Part shown: positions 33,701-44,550 of the stretch, one piece after another
Numbering within the stretch: position 1 is the first letter of the stretch
Layout: the number at the start of each line of letters is the position of its first letter
NCBI RefSeq assembly: GCF_048544455.1
Contig: NC_133536.1
Location: 172,998,825-173,062,824, forward strand
Direction: 5' to 3'
DNA length: 64,000 bases
Source of the DNA: Silene latifolia
Lineage: Eukaryota > Streptophyta > Magnoliopsida > Caryophyllales > Caryophyllaceae
Program-made: the position numbers and the translations under genes
Notes under the pieces: model-generated
What the model was told of the DNA's origin: nothing
The model's input: the letters and a program-made list of their open reading frames with translations, nothing else
Database searches by the model: none

Positions 33701-33940
33701 AATAAAATAAATTTAAGAAAATAAATTCAAGTTAAAACAATAAAATGAATTCACTTTAAAAAACATTTAATTTAAATATCATTTAAATTAATAAAATACT
33801 TCGTGGACAACGCTCATTCTACATCGTAAAACGAGCCCAAATAATGACAATGACAACTAAAGAATACATGTGTCCTATCATCATCGGGTGTTTGTCGGGT
33901 TCTCTATAAATTCCAATATCGACGGATACGGGTATCTACA
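30765..33940 (-). repeat. 5' LTR of E4 (right, minus orientation)
   Basis: Same length and termini as the left LTR. The TATA-like TATAAATA is at 33171-33164 on the minus strand. Transcription would run leftward from here. Confidence 0.93.
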
Positions 33941-33945
33941 AGAGT

Positions 33946-35000
33946 CTATGACATCTATCGTAGAATATGTCATACATAAGAATATGGTAATCAAAGTATC
34001 TTAGTAGATATATTTCTCTACAAAATATTGATAAATAACAATTATAAAGTAGTACCATCATTTCTATAGAATAACTAATAAATTTAATCCCAATATTTAA
34101 GATCGAATAACTAAACATGTAAGACCCAATTTGTAGGTAGAGTAATTTAAGCTGTAAAATTTTGAGATTTCACCTATTCTTTTAATAAATAGAGGATTGC
34201 TTTTAAATATAAAAAAGTTTGTATACAATTTTTTAATGTATAAGTTATTTAGTCGTTTATTTATGACAAAGACTCTTACTATAAATATTTAAATTACATT
34301 TGTGTACAAATTAGAATGTAGTATTTATGGTATGAAATTAATTAGGGATAAATATTAGATATTAGATAGTAGAATGTAACTTAGGCGCAAAAGTTAGGCG
34401 GGAAAAACTTCAGCTTTGTTAATCATTTAGTATACTAGTTGTTGTATGGCGCTCCCCAAGATATTTATATCAACGTAGTTTGGTTTCTTGAGCGTAACAA
34501 GATCACGAGAGTCGCTACAAAAAAACACACGCATTTAAGATCATTTTTTTCTTTGCGAGTTTCGACCATCTTCATCAAAGTTCTAAATGCAATTTTGGGG
34601 TCATAACCATTACCAAAATTCTACTCAGGATATACACTATACATGTTTGTCTATGAAAGACATTTATCAAGCCCGAGATTCCTTTCTTATTGACGTAGTT
34701 GGAGTAAAAACAAAAGAAAGCCCCAGATTTGTATCCTTGCGCGAAAAAACTTAAGTTTGGAATTCAATACAAGTAACTATAGGTGAAGATGCACATGTCC
34801 CAATTCCAGACCGAGACCAAAAAATGAGTGAGAATTACATAAAAAGTTGCAGTTCATATGTTGTAGCTAAATTTTATAAGAATGTTGGCAAAGCATCAAA
34901 TTAACCACAAGAGTTCTTAAAAACTAATTATGTAACTAAGTGTGCATTTTTAGAAATGCCTTGTTTTGTTCGTAGCATTGTAAGAATCTTAGGATAAAAT
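33946..35000. other. Unassigned AT-rich sequence between E4 and E3
   Basis: No ORF of interest. GGCGGGAAAAACTTC followed by CATTTAGTATACTAG at 34396-34440 resembles the 5'-end region of the local Helitron family (compare GGCGGGAAAATTTTGG at 14512-14527), so part of this may be Helitron sequence split from 20944-21912 by E4. The rest shows nothing I recognise. Confidence 0.4.
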
Positions 35001-35017
35001 TTTTAAATCAGCGTAGT

Positions 35018-35400
35018 TTGCCAATAATTGGCAAAGTTCTTTTGATTACCTCTCTTGAACTTCATTATGGTAAAGTGACCCTCCTTATCACTCCCTTCTT
35101 ATCCCTCCATCTTTTTGGTGTTACAATTTTCAATTTTTCGACTTTTTTTGTTGTTGAAAATCCCTCATTTTGCTTAAGGCGCCCTGTCGGGTTTTCACCT
35201 TAACTTTTCCTTACCTCTCATGGTGGCTCGCAACTCATTTCTTCATTTTGCCCGGAATGCCCTTTCGGGTTTTCATCCCGTCCTCGGCCGCCTTCTCAAT
35301 CTTGCCTTATGTGCCCACCCTTGTGGGTTTTCACCTAGCCGGGATTTTCATTTTTTTTTTCAAAAATATGCATCAAAACATGAAATAAAGCTTACATATG
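35018..35400 (-). other. E3 3' region with CCCGAAAGGG-type repeats
   Basis: In plus reading three blocks occur at about 35182-35203, 35251-35277 and 35312-35338: a GCCC stretch, a short C/G-symmetric core (CTGTCGGG, CTTTCGGG, ACCCTTGTGGG) and then TTTTCA. On the minus strand this is TGAAAACCC followed by small stem-forming cores. No coding potential. Confidence 0.5.
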
Positions 35401-35432
35401 TTACAACCAAACTCCTCCCCAACACTTAGTTT

Positions 35433-35452
35433 CCACATTACCCTCAATGTGG
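35433..35452 (-). promoter_or_regulatory. AGGG-loop hairpin of E3
   Basis: The minus strand reads CCACATTG, loop AGGG, TAATGTGG (one G-T pair). It is followed by TTGGGGAGGAG. It is the counterpart of 4491-4512 in E1 and 46134-46153 in E2. Confidence 0.6.
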
Positions 35453-35500
35453 AGGAGAGTACTAGAAAAGCAAAGGAGAGTAAAGAAATGTGAAAGGAGT

Positions 35501-35549
35501 GCGGGTTGCCTCCCGTAAAGCGCTTTTGGTTTTCGTCGTTTGCTCGACG
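35501..35549 (-). promoter_or_regulatory. Two-hairpin module of E3
   Basis: On the minus strand: stem CGTCG/CGACG (35549-35534), linker AAAACCAAAAGCGCTTTA, then stem CGGG/CCCG around AGGCAA. Present although E3 lacks pol. Confidence 0.6.
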
Positions 35550-35813
35550 CCTTTTCAACATTTTTCTTCTTCAAGAATCAAGAGCGGAACTAGGCAACGC
35601 CCTTAGTAACTTGTCATACACACTAGCCCATAAACAAGAAGCATGACCATAGTATAGATCACCCACATAGCAAGCATAAGTAAGGACCGAGTGTGCACAA
35701 GACACATATTTCAACTTTTCATGCCTAAGGAACGGTTTCTTGACACGATAAGGTTCATTGAATGATGGGATAGACTTGGTAAAAACCAAGTAAGAATGAT
35801 GGGATTCATGAGC

Positions 35814-36956
35814 TTATTTGGGTGATAAGCTTGATGGCTTTTCGAAACAAATTTGAGATGGTTCCTCCTTGAGGGGGTATATCTCTACAAACTCATTTTC
35901 CATTTCTTCTTTAGCATCTTCCTTGACCCCCAAACTTACAAGTTTCATAGGCTTTGGAGGTTCCCAAATCATGTCTTCAAAAGCCTCCACCTTCTCTTTT
36001 TCTATCCCAACCACCTCAAAAATCATTGCTCCCTGGTCATTTTTTCTCAAACACTTCACCCCCCGATTCTTTAAAGGTCAATTTCGGGCAAGAGTTACTA
36101 TGAACCAAAGAGTTGTTTCCAAGGTGTGAGTCGTGAACTTCGGTACAAGGAATGTGAATAGGGATCTCAATGGATGGAAAGGTCCAAGAAGGTTTCAAGT
36201 CACACATATCATCCTCCTCATCAAATAGACCCTCAAAATAAGAGTTGTCAAAGGTGCAAACAACCTCTTCCTCAACCTTACTTCCCTCATGTTCATCTTT
36301 TTCAACAATTTGACCCAATGACTCCTCACACGACAACTCCTCACCAAGGCCACTAAGGACCGAGGAGTTGTCCTCATCCACATGACTATTACTCGAGGAA
36401 TCATCAACACTAGTGCATAAGGTGTCAGTAGATAGCACAACGGAGGAGTGGCATGGAAGTGTGGTGAAAACATAAGCATCGTTCTCATCATCCCAAAAAC
36501 AATACTCTTTATAAGAGTAGCTTGTATCAAGATTAAGGGAAGGAGGGTTTTCAACCTCAAGATCATTCTCTTTATCATAGAAATCATCATCAAAACACGC
36601 ATTGTCTAAAGTGTGAATAACTTCTTCATGTTCTACTTCCTCAACTAATTCACTCAACGATCCCTCAAGAGTGGAATCCTCACTCACATAAATATGAATC
36701 GGGGAATCATCACAAGGAGGGTCACTAGAAACATAAGTGGATTGTAAGGGAGGTGAAGTAGTCAAGTCATAACTATAACTCTTACCCTCGGGGCACCAGT
36801 CATCCTCAATTTGAGGCTCCTCACTATGAATAGCCTCACATGCTACACTAAGGGTAGAATTTCCCAACTCCGATTGTTTACTCGCAATAGCCAACATAAG
36901 GAAAAATTTCCACTTCTCTTCATAGTTATAGGCATTGCCAATAAATTCTTGATTAG
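35814..36956 (-). pseudogene. E3 gag-like acidic ORF, main part
   Basis: Continues the reading frame begun at 49134 beyond the E2 insertion. The first residues after the junction (TNQEFIGNAYNYEEKW, then FFLMLAIASKQSE) look like a Gag-like helical segment. A long acidic, serine-rich region follows (EEVEHEEVIHTLDNACFDDD and a similar EEEVVCTFDNSYFEGLFDEE later), which suggests an internal duplication. An A-run near 36045 shifts the frame, and the C-terminal part (MIFEVVGIEKEKVEAFEDMI) follows in another frame to 35814. I do not recognise a characterised protein. The position after the PBS suggests a Gag-derived product of a non-autonomous element. Confidence 0.55.
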
Positions 36957-38255
36957 TGATACATGCATATTCTATACCCTTTATTAGCGGTTTTGGCACG
37001 TATTTCTATGCGTAATTGTTAGCTTTAAGCTATTATTTCTCCCGAAACGGTTTACTTTGGATTTCCTATGTCATTATTGTAGGAATGATCGGAAGTAAGC
37101 TAAATCAAGCTTTTATTTGTTCCCCGGGGCATTTTATGGAAACTATGAAGTTAGAAGCTCGGAATTAGATCGTCTCGGGATGCGTGCATGAAGTTTGAGG
37201 GCTGGAATCTGCTACAGTGCAACCAGTCTATCGACCAGAGAATCCAGTCTATCGACCATGGAGTTTAGCAGAGGAGGTAGTGTTGCCAGCACTATACTGG
37301 ACGGTCGATCGACCGTGTCACCTGGTCGATCGACCAGAGTTCGAAGCTGCGAGTTCTTTTACGCGTTTGTCTTTTGAAAGCCCACTTGTAATTTATATTA
37401 TGGGCAGAACTATTATTAGTAGAACGTAATAAATAATTTAGGTTATGCTTTTATTATTCAACAACTGAAGTTTTAGACCTAGTTTGAAAACACGAAGTGG
37501 AGGCTACGAATTACGATCAATTGTTTGTTCATCGAATTCTTTGGTAAACTTTAATTCAATTTCAATCTTCCTTTATTCTTGTCTATTTTATTTCTAGTTT
37601 CTTCCAATTTATACTTAAGCAATTTAATTTTAATCCCTTAGTTTTAATTCTAATTCAATCATGTTAATTTTATTCCATATCTTTAATTTTGCAATTGTCA
37701 TATTCTTAATCATGCGTAGCTAATTTCCTAAGCTAGGAATCAGGGAATCCATGGCGTCATGAGTTGATTTTATTAAGTTTAGGTTAAACCCGTACCGGTC
37801 TTATTTGCTTTTGTGAGATTTTACCCTTTGCTAGATTGAGAGATTAGCGGAGTTAGATTTCTTACAAGTAATTGGAAAGACTAGTGGAGCGAAAGCAATG
37901 TAGTTTCATTCTAGGGTGGAAGAAGACCGAGAGGCTTAGTTCGAAGAAGGACTTAGAGGACCTATTTGACATCCTGAGACGGTATCGGACAGGCCTTGAC
38001 TTTACTTGACTGACCCTTAAGCCATGGTGAACCGAAGTTCCTAGCTGCTTTTTAATATCTATTTTAATTTTCATTTGAATTTCGGTAATTAGTTTAGAAT
38101 CAACCCCCCCCCCCCCCCCCCGCAATTGTTACTTCAATAGATTAAAAATAGCAATTAGAATTGATCTTGTCTCTCTGTGGTTCGACCCTTACTATCACTA
38201 GCTATAGTTTTAGTTTGGTTTATAAATTTAATTTTGATACAAAACGACTGTATCA
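36957..38255 (+). repeat. 5' LTR of E2 (1299 bp)
   Basis: Starts TGATAC and ends GTATCA, a perfect 6-bp terminal inverted repeat. Holds two pairs of palindromes (TCTATCGA at 37227 and 37248; TCGATCGA at 37305 and 37326), an AT-rich TATA candidate near 37392, the hairpin TTCCTA/TAGGAA (37726-37740) after GTAGCTAA, and a C homopolymer at 38104-38121. Confidence 0.92.
37227..37400 (+). promoter_or_regulatory. E2 LTR promoter region with 21-bp palindrome pairs
   Basis: TCTATCGA at 37227 and 37248 and TCGATCGA at 37305 and 37326; both pairs are spaced exactly 21 bp. TTTATATTA near 37392 is about 58 bp downstream of the last octamer. The same block is at about 47970-48140 in the 3' LTR. Confidence 0.6.
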
Positions 38256-38260
38256 AATTT

Positions 38261-38278
38261 TGGCGCTGTTGCCGGGGA
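38261..38278 (+). promoter_or_regulatory. Primer binding site of E2
   Basis: TGGCGCTGTTGCCGGGGA, five bases after the LTR. It matches the tRNA-Asp-type PBS of Athila elements with one change. E3 has TGGCGCCGTTGCCGGGG and E6 TGGCGCTGTTGCCGGGA. Confidence 0.85.
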
Positions 38279-38443
38279 GACGGTGTAACTCTGTTTGCTT
38301 TATTTTTAGTTTATTTTTTTCTTGTCTCAAGGAACTTTGGTTCCTTGAGGCTGTTGCTTACCTTTTCCTTCTATTTTTGCTTGTGCACAGTTAGAAGAAG
38401 ATTTCGAGAGGAAAACTTAAGTACTCCCGATTTTGCTACAATC

Positions 38444-40258
38444 ATGCCAAAAATAAATGATCATTCTCAGCCAAAGGTACAAGATATTCCTTAGGGATTT
38501 AGCCTCCCTGTTCCTACACAGGGGACTTTTGATATCCGCCCCTCTCACATCTCTTTAGTGGAGCGGAACCTGTTTGGGGGATTGCCAGATGAAGATCCTG
38601 GGAAGCATATGGAGATCTTCACGGATTATTGCTGTTCCATATCTGTACCGGCCGGAGTGACCCAAGATGAAGTAAAGGAGACATTATTTCTATACTCCTT
38701 GAAAGATTCTGCGCGTGAATGGTACTGCTACCTTGATAAGGTAGCAGCTGGAGTTACAAACTGGACATCTCTAGCTTTGGCTTTCTACAAAAGATATTAT
38801 CCGCCTGCGAAAATCAATGCTTTGAGAAGTCAAATTAAAAATTTCCAGCAAGGACCCGATGAGGAATTACATGAAGCATGGGTCCGTTTCAAGAAACTAG
38901 TTCGATCTGTTCCTCACCACGGTTTTCAGCAGTGGTACCTTTGCAACCAATTTTATAATGCTTTGTACGATGACTACAGAGTCATCCTTGATGCGGCTGC
39001 AAATGGTAGGTTCCAAAACAATGTGGATTCTAATAAAGGTTGGAACACTATTGAGGAGATGGCAGTTCATAGAGCTCAATATGGGAGTTCGCGTGGGAAT
39101 TCGCGAAAGCCAAGTGATGAAATGAGTGTCGTTGCGGCACTTGAAGCTTCTATTAATGCCCGGTTCGAAAAGCTCGAGTCTTCTAAGGCTTCCGAGAAGA
39201 AAATTGAAATTCCTGTTCATAACTCAAATGAGACCGCGAAATTGAGAGAAATAATCCGAGCTCTTTTGGTTCAAGTTACGAAAATAGAAGAAGCTGGGAT
39301 TGAATCTGCAAGGAATTTTGAGAAGCAGTTGGAGATTTTAGCGGCTAACCAAGTCGCTAATTCTTCAAGCAAATGTGAGGTTCCTATCGAGACACTTAAT
39401 GCAATTCACCTCCGCAGTGGTCTCTCATATGACGGTCTTGATAAGCCAAGAAAAGACTCGGAAAATGATGAAAAGTCAGATTTAAATTCTGGTGCGAAAA
39501 CGAACTCTACTTCCAGTGTCAGTGGTCGATCGACCAACAACATCAGTCGATCGACCAGAATCTCTGACGAAAAAGTTTCTGATCAGGAACTATTAGAACC
39601 CAGTGCACTTGGTCGATCGACCGATCCCCATGGTCGATCGACTGGGTCGCCAGTGCTGAATGAAAATCCGTCAATTGAATTGCAAAGTACCTCAGCTAGT
39701 GACGATTTGACGGAGATTTTAAACATTCGGAAGACGAAAATTGTCGACCCTACGACAAGTGTTGCAGTCCCGTATCCGGAGCGTTTAATGAATACAAAGT
39801 TGGAGCATAAGTTCGGTAAGTTTTTGGAGATCGTCAAGAATCTTGAGGTAACCATTCTTTTCATTGACTTAATTACCCAGGTACCTTCTTACACTAAGTT
39901 TATGAAGGATATTTTGACTCGTAAGAAGAATTTTAATGATGTTGGTACTATTGCTTTCACGGAGGAGTGTAATGTTCTTTCACGAAGCAACGTACCACCT
40001 AAATTAAAAGACCCGGGTAGTTTTTCGATTCCATGTACTATAGGTAACCATGAATTTAGGAAAGCCCTTTGTGATATAGGGGCCAGTGTCAGTGTTATGT
40101 CATACTCTGTGTGTGAAAAGTTGAATATAGGTAACCTTAAGGTGACCAATATGACCCTTCAGATGGCAGATAGATCGATTCAGAGACCCTTAGGAATTTT
40201 AGAAGATGTACCCGTTCGAGTGGGTAGTTCTTTATTCCTGTCGATTTCGTCGTTTTAG
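38444..40258 (+). pseudogene. Gag and N-terminal protease of E2
   Basis: The likely start is ATG 38444 (MPKINDHSQ). An in-frame TAG at 38492-38494 interrupts it, after which the frame is open to 40258. Gag capsid motifs: EIFTDYCCSISVPAG, LYSLKDSAREWYCYL, FYKRYYPPAKINALRSQI, EAWVRFKKLVRSVPHHG. The region around residues 360-400 contains the GRSTNNISRSTR and GRSTDPHGRSTG repeats encoded by palindrome pairs. The protease active-site segment CDIGASVSVMSYSV follows. A one-base deletion near 40235 then shifts the frame, and the rest of the protease (PIILGRPFLHTAGA) continues in the RT frame. The shift lies inside the protease fold, so it is damage rather than programmed frameshifting. Confidence 0.88.
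39526..39641 (+). repeat. Two TCGATCGA pairs inside E2 gag
   Basis: Octamers start at 39526 and 39547, and at 39613 and 39634. Both pairs are spaced 21 bp (7 codons), giving repeated R-S-T residues. The flanks are G...C, so the palindrome is GTCGATCGAC, as in the LTR of this element. Confidence 0.9.
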
Positions 40259-41845
40259 ATATTGCTGAGGATAGTCAGATACCTATTATCTTAGGTAGAC
40301 CATTTTTACATACGGCTGGGGCCGTGATAGATGTCAAACGCGGAGTCTTGACTTTGGAGGTAGGGGATGACACAATTGAGTTCAGTCTTGCTCGCACTGC
40401 GACTGAACCTGCTGATGATGATACATGTTATTCCGTTGATATTGTTGACATGGCTGTTAATTGTAATTGGAGGGAATCCTTAGCCAAGGATCCTCTAGAT
40501 GATCTAACCCTTTTAGATGAGTGTGCAGTTAATCCAGCAAAGAATGCTGATGAGCTGGATGTTTTGGAAGCAGTAATGGAAGGCCACGAGCTCACAGAGG
40601 AAGAAGATGAGATGATCATAAGCCTGGCCAACGCAAATTTGGTAAACACTTGCTATACCATTAAAGCTGATTCTGCCTATGCTGTTGAGGTAAAGGTCCC
40701 AGAGCGTAAGCCACTTCCTCCAAATCTTAAGTATGTCTTTTTAGATGATACGGAGCAATACCCAGCTATAGTTAGTGCTAAGCTTGACGATAACAAGCTT
40801 TCTGCTTTGATGTGTGTACTTAAGAAAAACAGGAAAGCTTTAGGTTACTCTTTGGATGATATTAAAGGCATCAGCCCTGACATTTGTATGCACAGAATTG
40901 AGCCGGAGGAGGGTCACAAGCCTTACAGACAGGGTCAGCGAAAGCTGAATCCGAAGATGCAGGAGGTTGTCTTGGCTGAGGTGATGAAACTACTCGATGC
41001 AGGTATTATTTATACCGTTGGCAACTCCAAGTGGGTTAGCCCAGTTCAGGTAGTCCCGAAGAAAGGAGGGACCACTGTGGTACAAAATGAGAAAAATGAA
41101 TTAATACCAACTCGAGTTGTAACAGGTTGGCGGATGTGCATTGACTACAGACAGTTAAATGCCGCCACCAAGAAAGACCATTTTCCTCTCCCTTTTGTTG
41201 ACCAGATGACCGAAAGACTAGCCTCTAATAAATTTTTCTGTTTCTTAGACGGATATTCAGGGTTCTTTCAGATCCCTATTCATCCGGATGATCAGAGTAA
41301 GACCACATTTACCTGTCCACAGGGTGTTTTTGCGTATCGCAGAATGCCTTTCGGATTGTGTAACGCCCCAGCTACCTTTCAGAGGTGCATGATGGGGATT
41401 TTTTCTGATTATATAAAGAATATTATGGAGGTATTTATGGATGACTTCTCAGTTTATGGTAATGACTTTGATCGTTGTTTAGCTAACCTTGATAAAGTCA
41501 TGCAGCGTTGTATTGATGTTAATCTTGTTTTAAACTGGGAAAAATGTCAGTTCATGGTCAATGGGGGAGTTGTGTTGGGACATTTGATTTCTGATAAGGG
41601 CATACATGTTGATAAAGCAAAAGTGCAAGTGATTGAGCAACTGCCTCCTCCTATGAATGTTAAAGGAGTGAGGAGTTTCCTTGGCCATGCTGGTTTTTAT
41701 CGGCGGTTCATTATGGATTTTTCGAAAATTGCTAAACCACTTACACAATTGCTTCTTAAAGATGCTGTTTTTGAGTTTACTGAAGAGTGCCTTTTAGCTT
41801 TTAACAGGTTAAAGGAGACTTTAGTTTCTGCGCCAATCATTCAGC
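40259..41845 (+). pseudogene. Reverse transcriptase of E2 (with protease end)
   Basis: The frame is open from before 40259 to a stop at 41910, but beyond about 41845 it is out of register. RT motifs in order: GWRMCIDYRQLNAATKKDHFPLP, FCFLDGYSGFFQIPIHP, TFTCPQGVFAYRRMPFGLCN, and the catalytic VFMDDFSVYG. Then GHLISDKGIHVDKAKV and FLGHAGFYRRFIMDF lead to RNase H. FMDD in place of YxDD is usual in this lineage. RT copies the element RNA into DNA. The domain itself is undamaged; flanking single-base losses disconnect it from Gag and RNase H. Confidence 0.9.
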
Positions 41846-43601
41846 CGATTGGGACCTCCCATTCGAGATTATGTGTGATGCCAGCGATTATGCGATTGGT
41901 GCAGTCTTAGGACAGCGGAAAAATAAAGTTTTGAATGCCATATATTATGCGAGTCGAACTCTGGATGAGGCTCAAGTTAATTATTACACAACTGAGAAGG
42001 AGTTTCTAGCTGTAGTTTTTGCCTTAGATAAATTTCGGTCTTATTTGTTGGGTTCTAAGGTTATTGTTTATACTGACCATGCAGCGCTGAAGACTCTCTT
42101 TCTTAAGAAGGATGCGAAATCGAGTCTTTTGAGGTGGATACTCCTTTTGCAGGAGTTTGATTTGGAGATTAAAGATAAGAAAGGTGCAGAGAATGTGGTG
42201 GCTGGCCATTTATCTCGTCTGCAGCTGACAGAAAGGGAAGATTCGTTACCCATTGATGATTCTTTTCCTGATGAGAGTCTGTTAGCTATTACTAATTTGG
42301 GGTCTTATCCACCTCCGTGGTTTGCTGATTATGCTAATTTTGCAGTGACAGGTAAAATACCACCCAAGCTTTCATGGCAGCGAAGAAGAAGCGGTTAAAC
42401 TTATGATGCTAGAAAATATTTTTGGGATGATCCATTTGTTTTCATGGAATGTGCAGACGGTCTTATCCGGAGATGTGTGCCTCAATGGGAGGTCAAGGAT
42501 ATCCTAGAAGCTTGCCACTCTTCTGCCTATGGTGGTCACCATGGTCCGTCCCGGACTGTGTCTAAGGTACTCCAATCTGGTTTCTATTAGCCAACTTTGC
42601 ATGCAGATAGTCGGAATTTTGTTACTAAGTGTGATGCTTGTCAAAGATCGGGGAATATTTCAAAGAGACATGAGATGCCACAGGTAGGTATTCTAGAGGT
42701 TGAGATTTTCGATGTCTGGGGCATTGATTATCAAGGACCCTTTCCGAGCAGTCAAGGTAATAAATATATCCTCGTAGCTGTAGATTATGTGTCCAAATGG
42801 GTAGAAGTTGTTGCTACCCCTCATTGCGATGCAAAAGCCGTGATTAAGCTATTTAAAAAGATAATCTTCCCTCATTTTGGTGTCCCTAGGGTTGTCATTA
42901 GCGACGGAGGCATGCATTTTAAAGAAAAACAACTTTGTGCTATGTTAACTAAATTCGGTGCCCAACATCGTAGAGGTTTGGGGTATCATCCCCAAACTAG
43001 TGGTCAAGTTGAGATTTCTAACCGAGAATTGAAAGAAATGTTAGCTAAAGTTGTTTCTAAATCACGGAAAGATTGGAGTCTTAAGTTGGATGATGTCTTG
43101 TTGGCTTATAGGACCGCGTTTAAAACGCCAATTGGAATGTCACCATTCCGATTGATTTATGGTAAAACATGTCATTTGCCTGTTGAATTAGAACGTAAAT
43201 CTTTGTGGGCAATTTGTGATTTGAATTTAGATCCTAACCTCTCTCGTGAGAAACGTATGACGCAGTTGAATGAGTTAGAGGAATTTAGGCTGTTGGCCTA
43301 TGATAATGCTAGGATCTGCAAGGAGAAGACGAAGCGCTGGCATGACAAGAGAATCATCAAGCGCGAGGTACTCCTTTTTAATGCTCGTATCCATTTATTT
43401 CCTGGTAAGCTGAAATCCAGGTGGAGTGGCCCTTATACGGTCACAACAGTGACAAAATTCGGATCAGTTGAATTGGAGGCCTCATCTGGAGACCGATTCA
43501 AAGTGAATGGTCAATACGTGAAACACTATCACGGTGCAGACGAATTTGTTGGGCAGGTCGAAGTACTATACTTTGACCCACTTTTAGAAGCTGCAAATTG
43601 A
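41846..43601 (+). pseudogene. RNase H and integrase of E2
   Basis: After a one-base deletion near 41843 the frame restarts with [20 protein letters not shown], the RNase H start, and runs through [19 protein letters not shown] and [14 protein letters not shown] 42396-42398 interrupts the linker and TAG 42588-42590 replaces an expected tryptophan in the integrase zinc region. The integrase HHCC (CHSSAYGGHHGPSRT, CDACQR) and D,D,E motifs ([29 protein letters not shown]) are intact. From 42591 the frame is open to TGA 43599-43601. The C-terminal part is shorter than in E1 around the KREV/LLFN segment. Confidence 0.9.
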
Positions 43602-43609
43602 GGAAAGAA

Positions 43610-43656
43610 GGTCGTGCGGGACCTCTTAAACCAGCGCTAACCGGGAGGCAACCCGG
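43610..43656 (+). promoter_or_regulatory. Two-hairpin module of E2
   Basis: Stem GGTC/GACC around GTGCGG, linker TTAAACCAGCGCTAA, then stem CCGGG/CCCGG around AGGCAA (43641-43656). It starts nine bases after the integrase stop. Confidence 0.65.
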
Positions 43657-43910
43657 CTTGTAATTTTCTTGTGTAATTAGGAACTTTACCGTTTATTTAG
43701 CTTACATCTCATTAGGAGCTTTAGATTTATTTTAGTTTAGTTAGCGATTACTGTTATGGGAAGACGTGCGCCTTTGTGAGTGTTCGCAGGTAATTATTTT
43801 ATGCAAAGCGCGTGGGATGATTCCCTGGATGTCTAAGAGAGAAAGACGGAAAATTGAAGTTGAAAAAGAAAAGTTTTGACGTATTTGAGCTCAACTGCCA
43901 GTATCTTCAG

Positions 43911-44019
43911 TCGATCGACCAGGTGTATCAGTCGATCGACTGAAGAGAAAAAAATGCCAACAATCAGAAACTATTTAAGAGGAAGACCGGTCGATCGACT
44001 GGGTCTGATAGTCGATCGA
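43911..44019 (+). repeat. Two TCGATCGA pairs before ORF2 of E2
   Basis: Octamers start at 43911 and 43932, and at 43991 and 44012; both pairs are 21 bp apart. Flanks are mostly G...C (GTCGATCGAC). Confidence 0.9.
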
Positions 44020-44204
44020 CCACAGTGCGATACCAGAGGCCACGCAAATAGGGAAGTTTTAATTCATACTTTCATTCATTCAGTCATAACTCATTTGAAC
44101 GAAATAAGAAAAAAACCCTAGTTCTTCCCCTTTGCGATTTTTCTTGTCAAATCTCCTCTTTAATTTCGATTTTCTTGTTCAAGATCTCCAGGGTTTCATC
44201 AAAG

Positions 44205-44546
44205 GTATGTTTCTAATCATCTTTTAGTCCTTTAAATTCGATTTTTGCTGAATATTCATGCCCAAATTCGAGCAACCTCGCACTATTTCGAAAAAAATCG
44301 ATTTGAGGAAAATCGATTTGGGGCTAATTTCTTGTCAAATTTGTGCTTTAATTGCATTTATTATCCCTTTTCCCTTGATTTTCGAGCCATCTTAGCAACT
44401 AGGAGGAGTCTAATTTCATTTTCCCTAAATTTTTCTAAACCCTAGTTTGATGATTGATTTCTGATTTTAATTTAGGGTTTATTAATTTTCATTAATCAAG
44501 ATTTTGGGAAGCTAGTTGTTGAGTTTGTTATTTTTTTTGTGCGCAG
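44205..44546 (+). other. Candidate leader intron of E2 ORF2
   Basis: GTATGT donor, AT-rich body, pyrimidine tract TTATTTTTTTTGTGCGCAG at the acceptor; 342 nt. Position and spacing to the ATG mirror the E1 candidate at 2250-2641. Confidence 0.55.
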
Positions 44547-44550
44547 AGGA

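Larger units (their letters stand above)
21913..33940 (-). mobile_element. Complete Ogre/Tat-like LTR retrotransposon E4, gag only
   Basis: Two 3176-bp LTRs, both TGTGGACA...TATCTACA in plus reading, bracket a 5676-bp interior. The 5-bp target duplication AGAGT is present on both sides (21908-21912 and 33941-33945). The element reads on the minus strand: PBS next to the right LTR, gag at 29756-28188, purine tract next to the left LTR. About 3 kb lies between gag and the purine tract, with no protease, RT, RNase H or integrase motif, so it is non-autonomous. By eye the LTRs differ at about 40 positions (roughly 1.2%), indicating a young insertion. The long LTRs, the gag type and the repeats before the 3' LTR fit the Ogre branch of Tat elements. 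Confidence 0.93.
43657..44550 (+). other. E2 spacer and leader before ORF2
   Basis: Non-coding. Contains the palindrome pairs (43911-44019), a pyrimidine-rich 5'-UTR-like stretch with AAACCCTAG (44112), a donor AAAG|GTATGT at 44205, and an acceptor ending GTGCGCAG at 44546, five bases before ATG 44551. Confidence 0.65.

Noticed and set aside
40225..40330. Programmed frameshift between gag-pro and RT of E2
   Set aside because: The shift falls inside the protease, between its active-site segment and ILGRPFL, so both products would be useless; simple one-base loss fits better.
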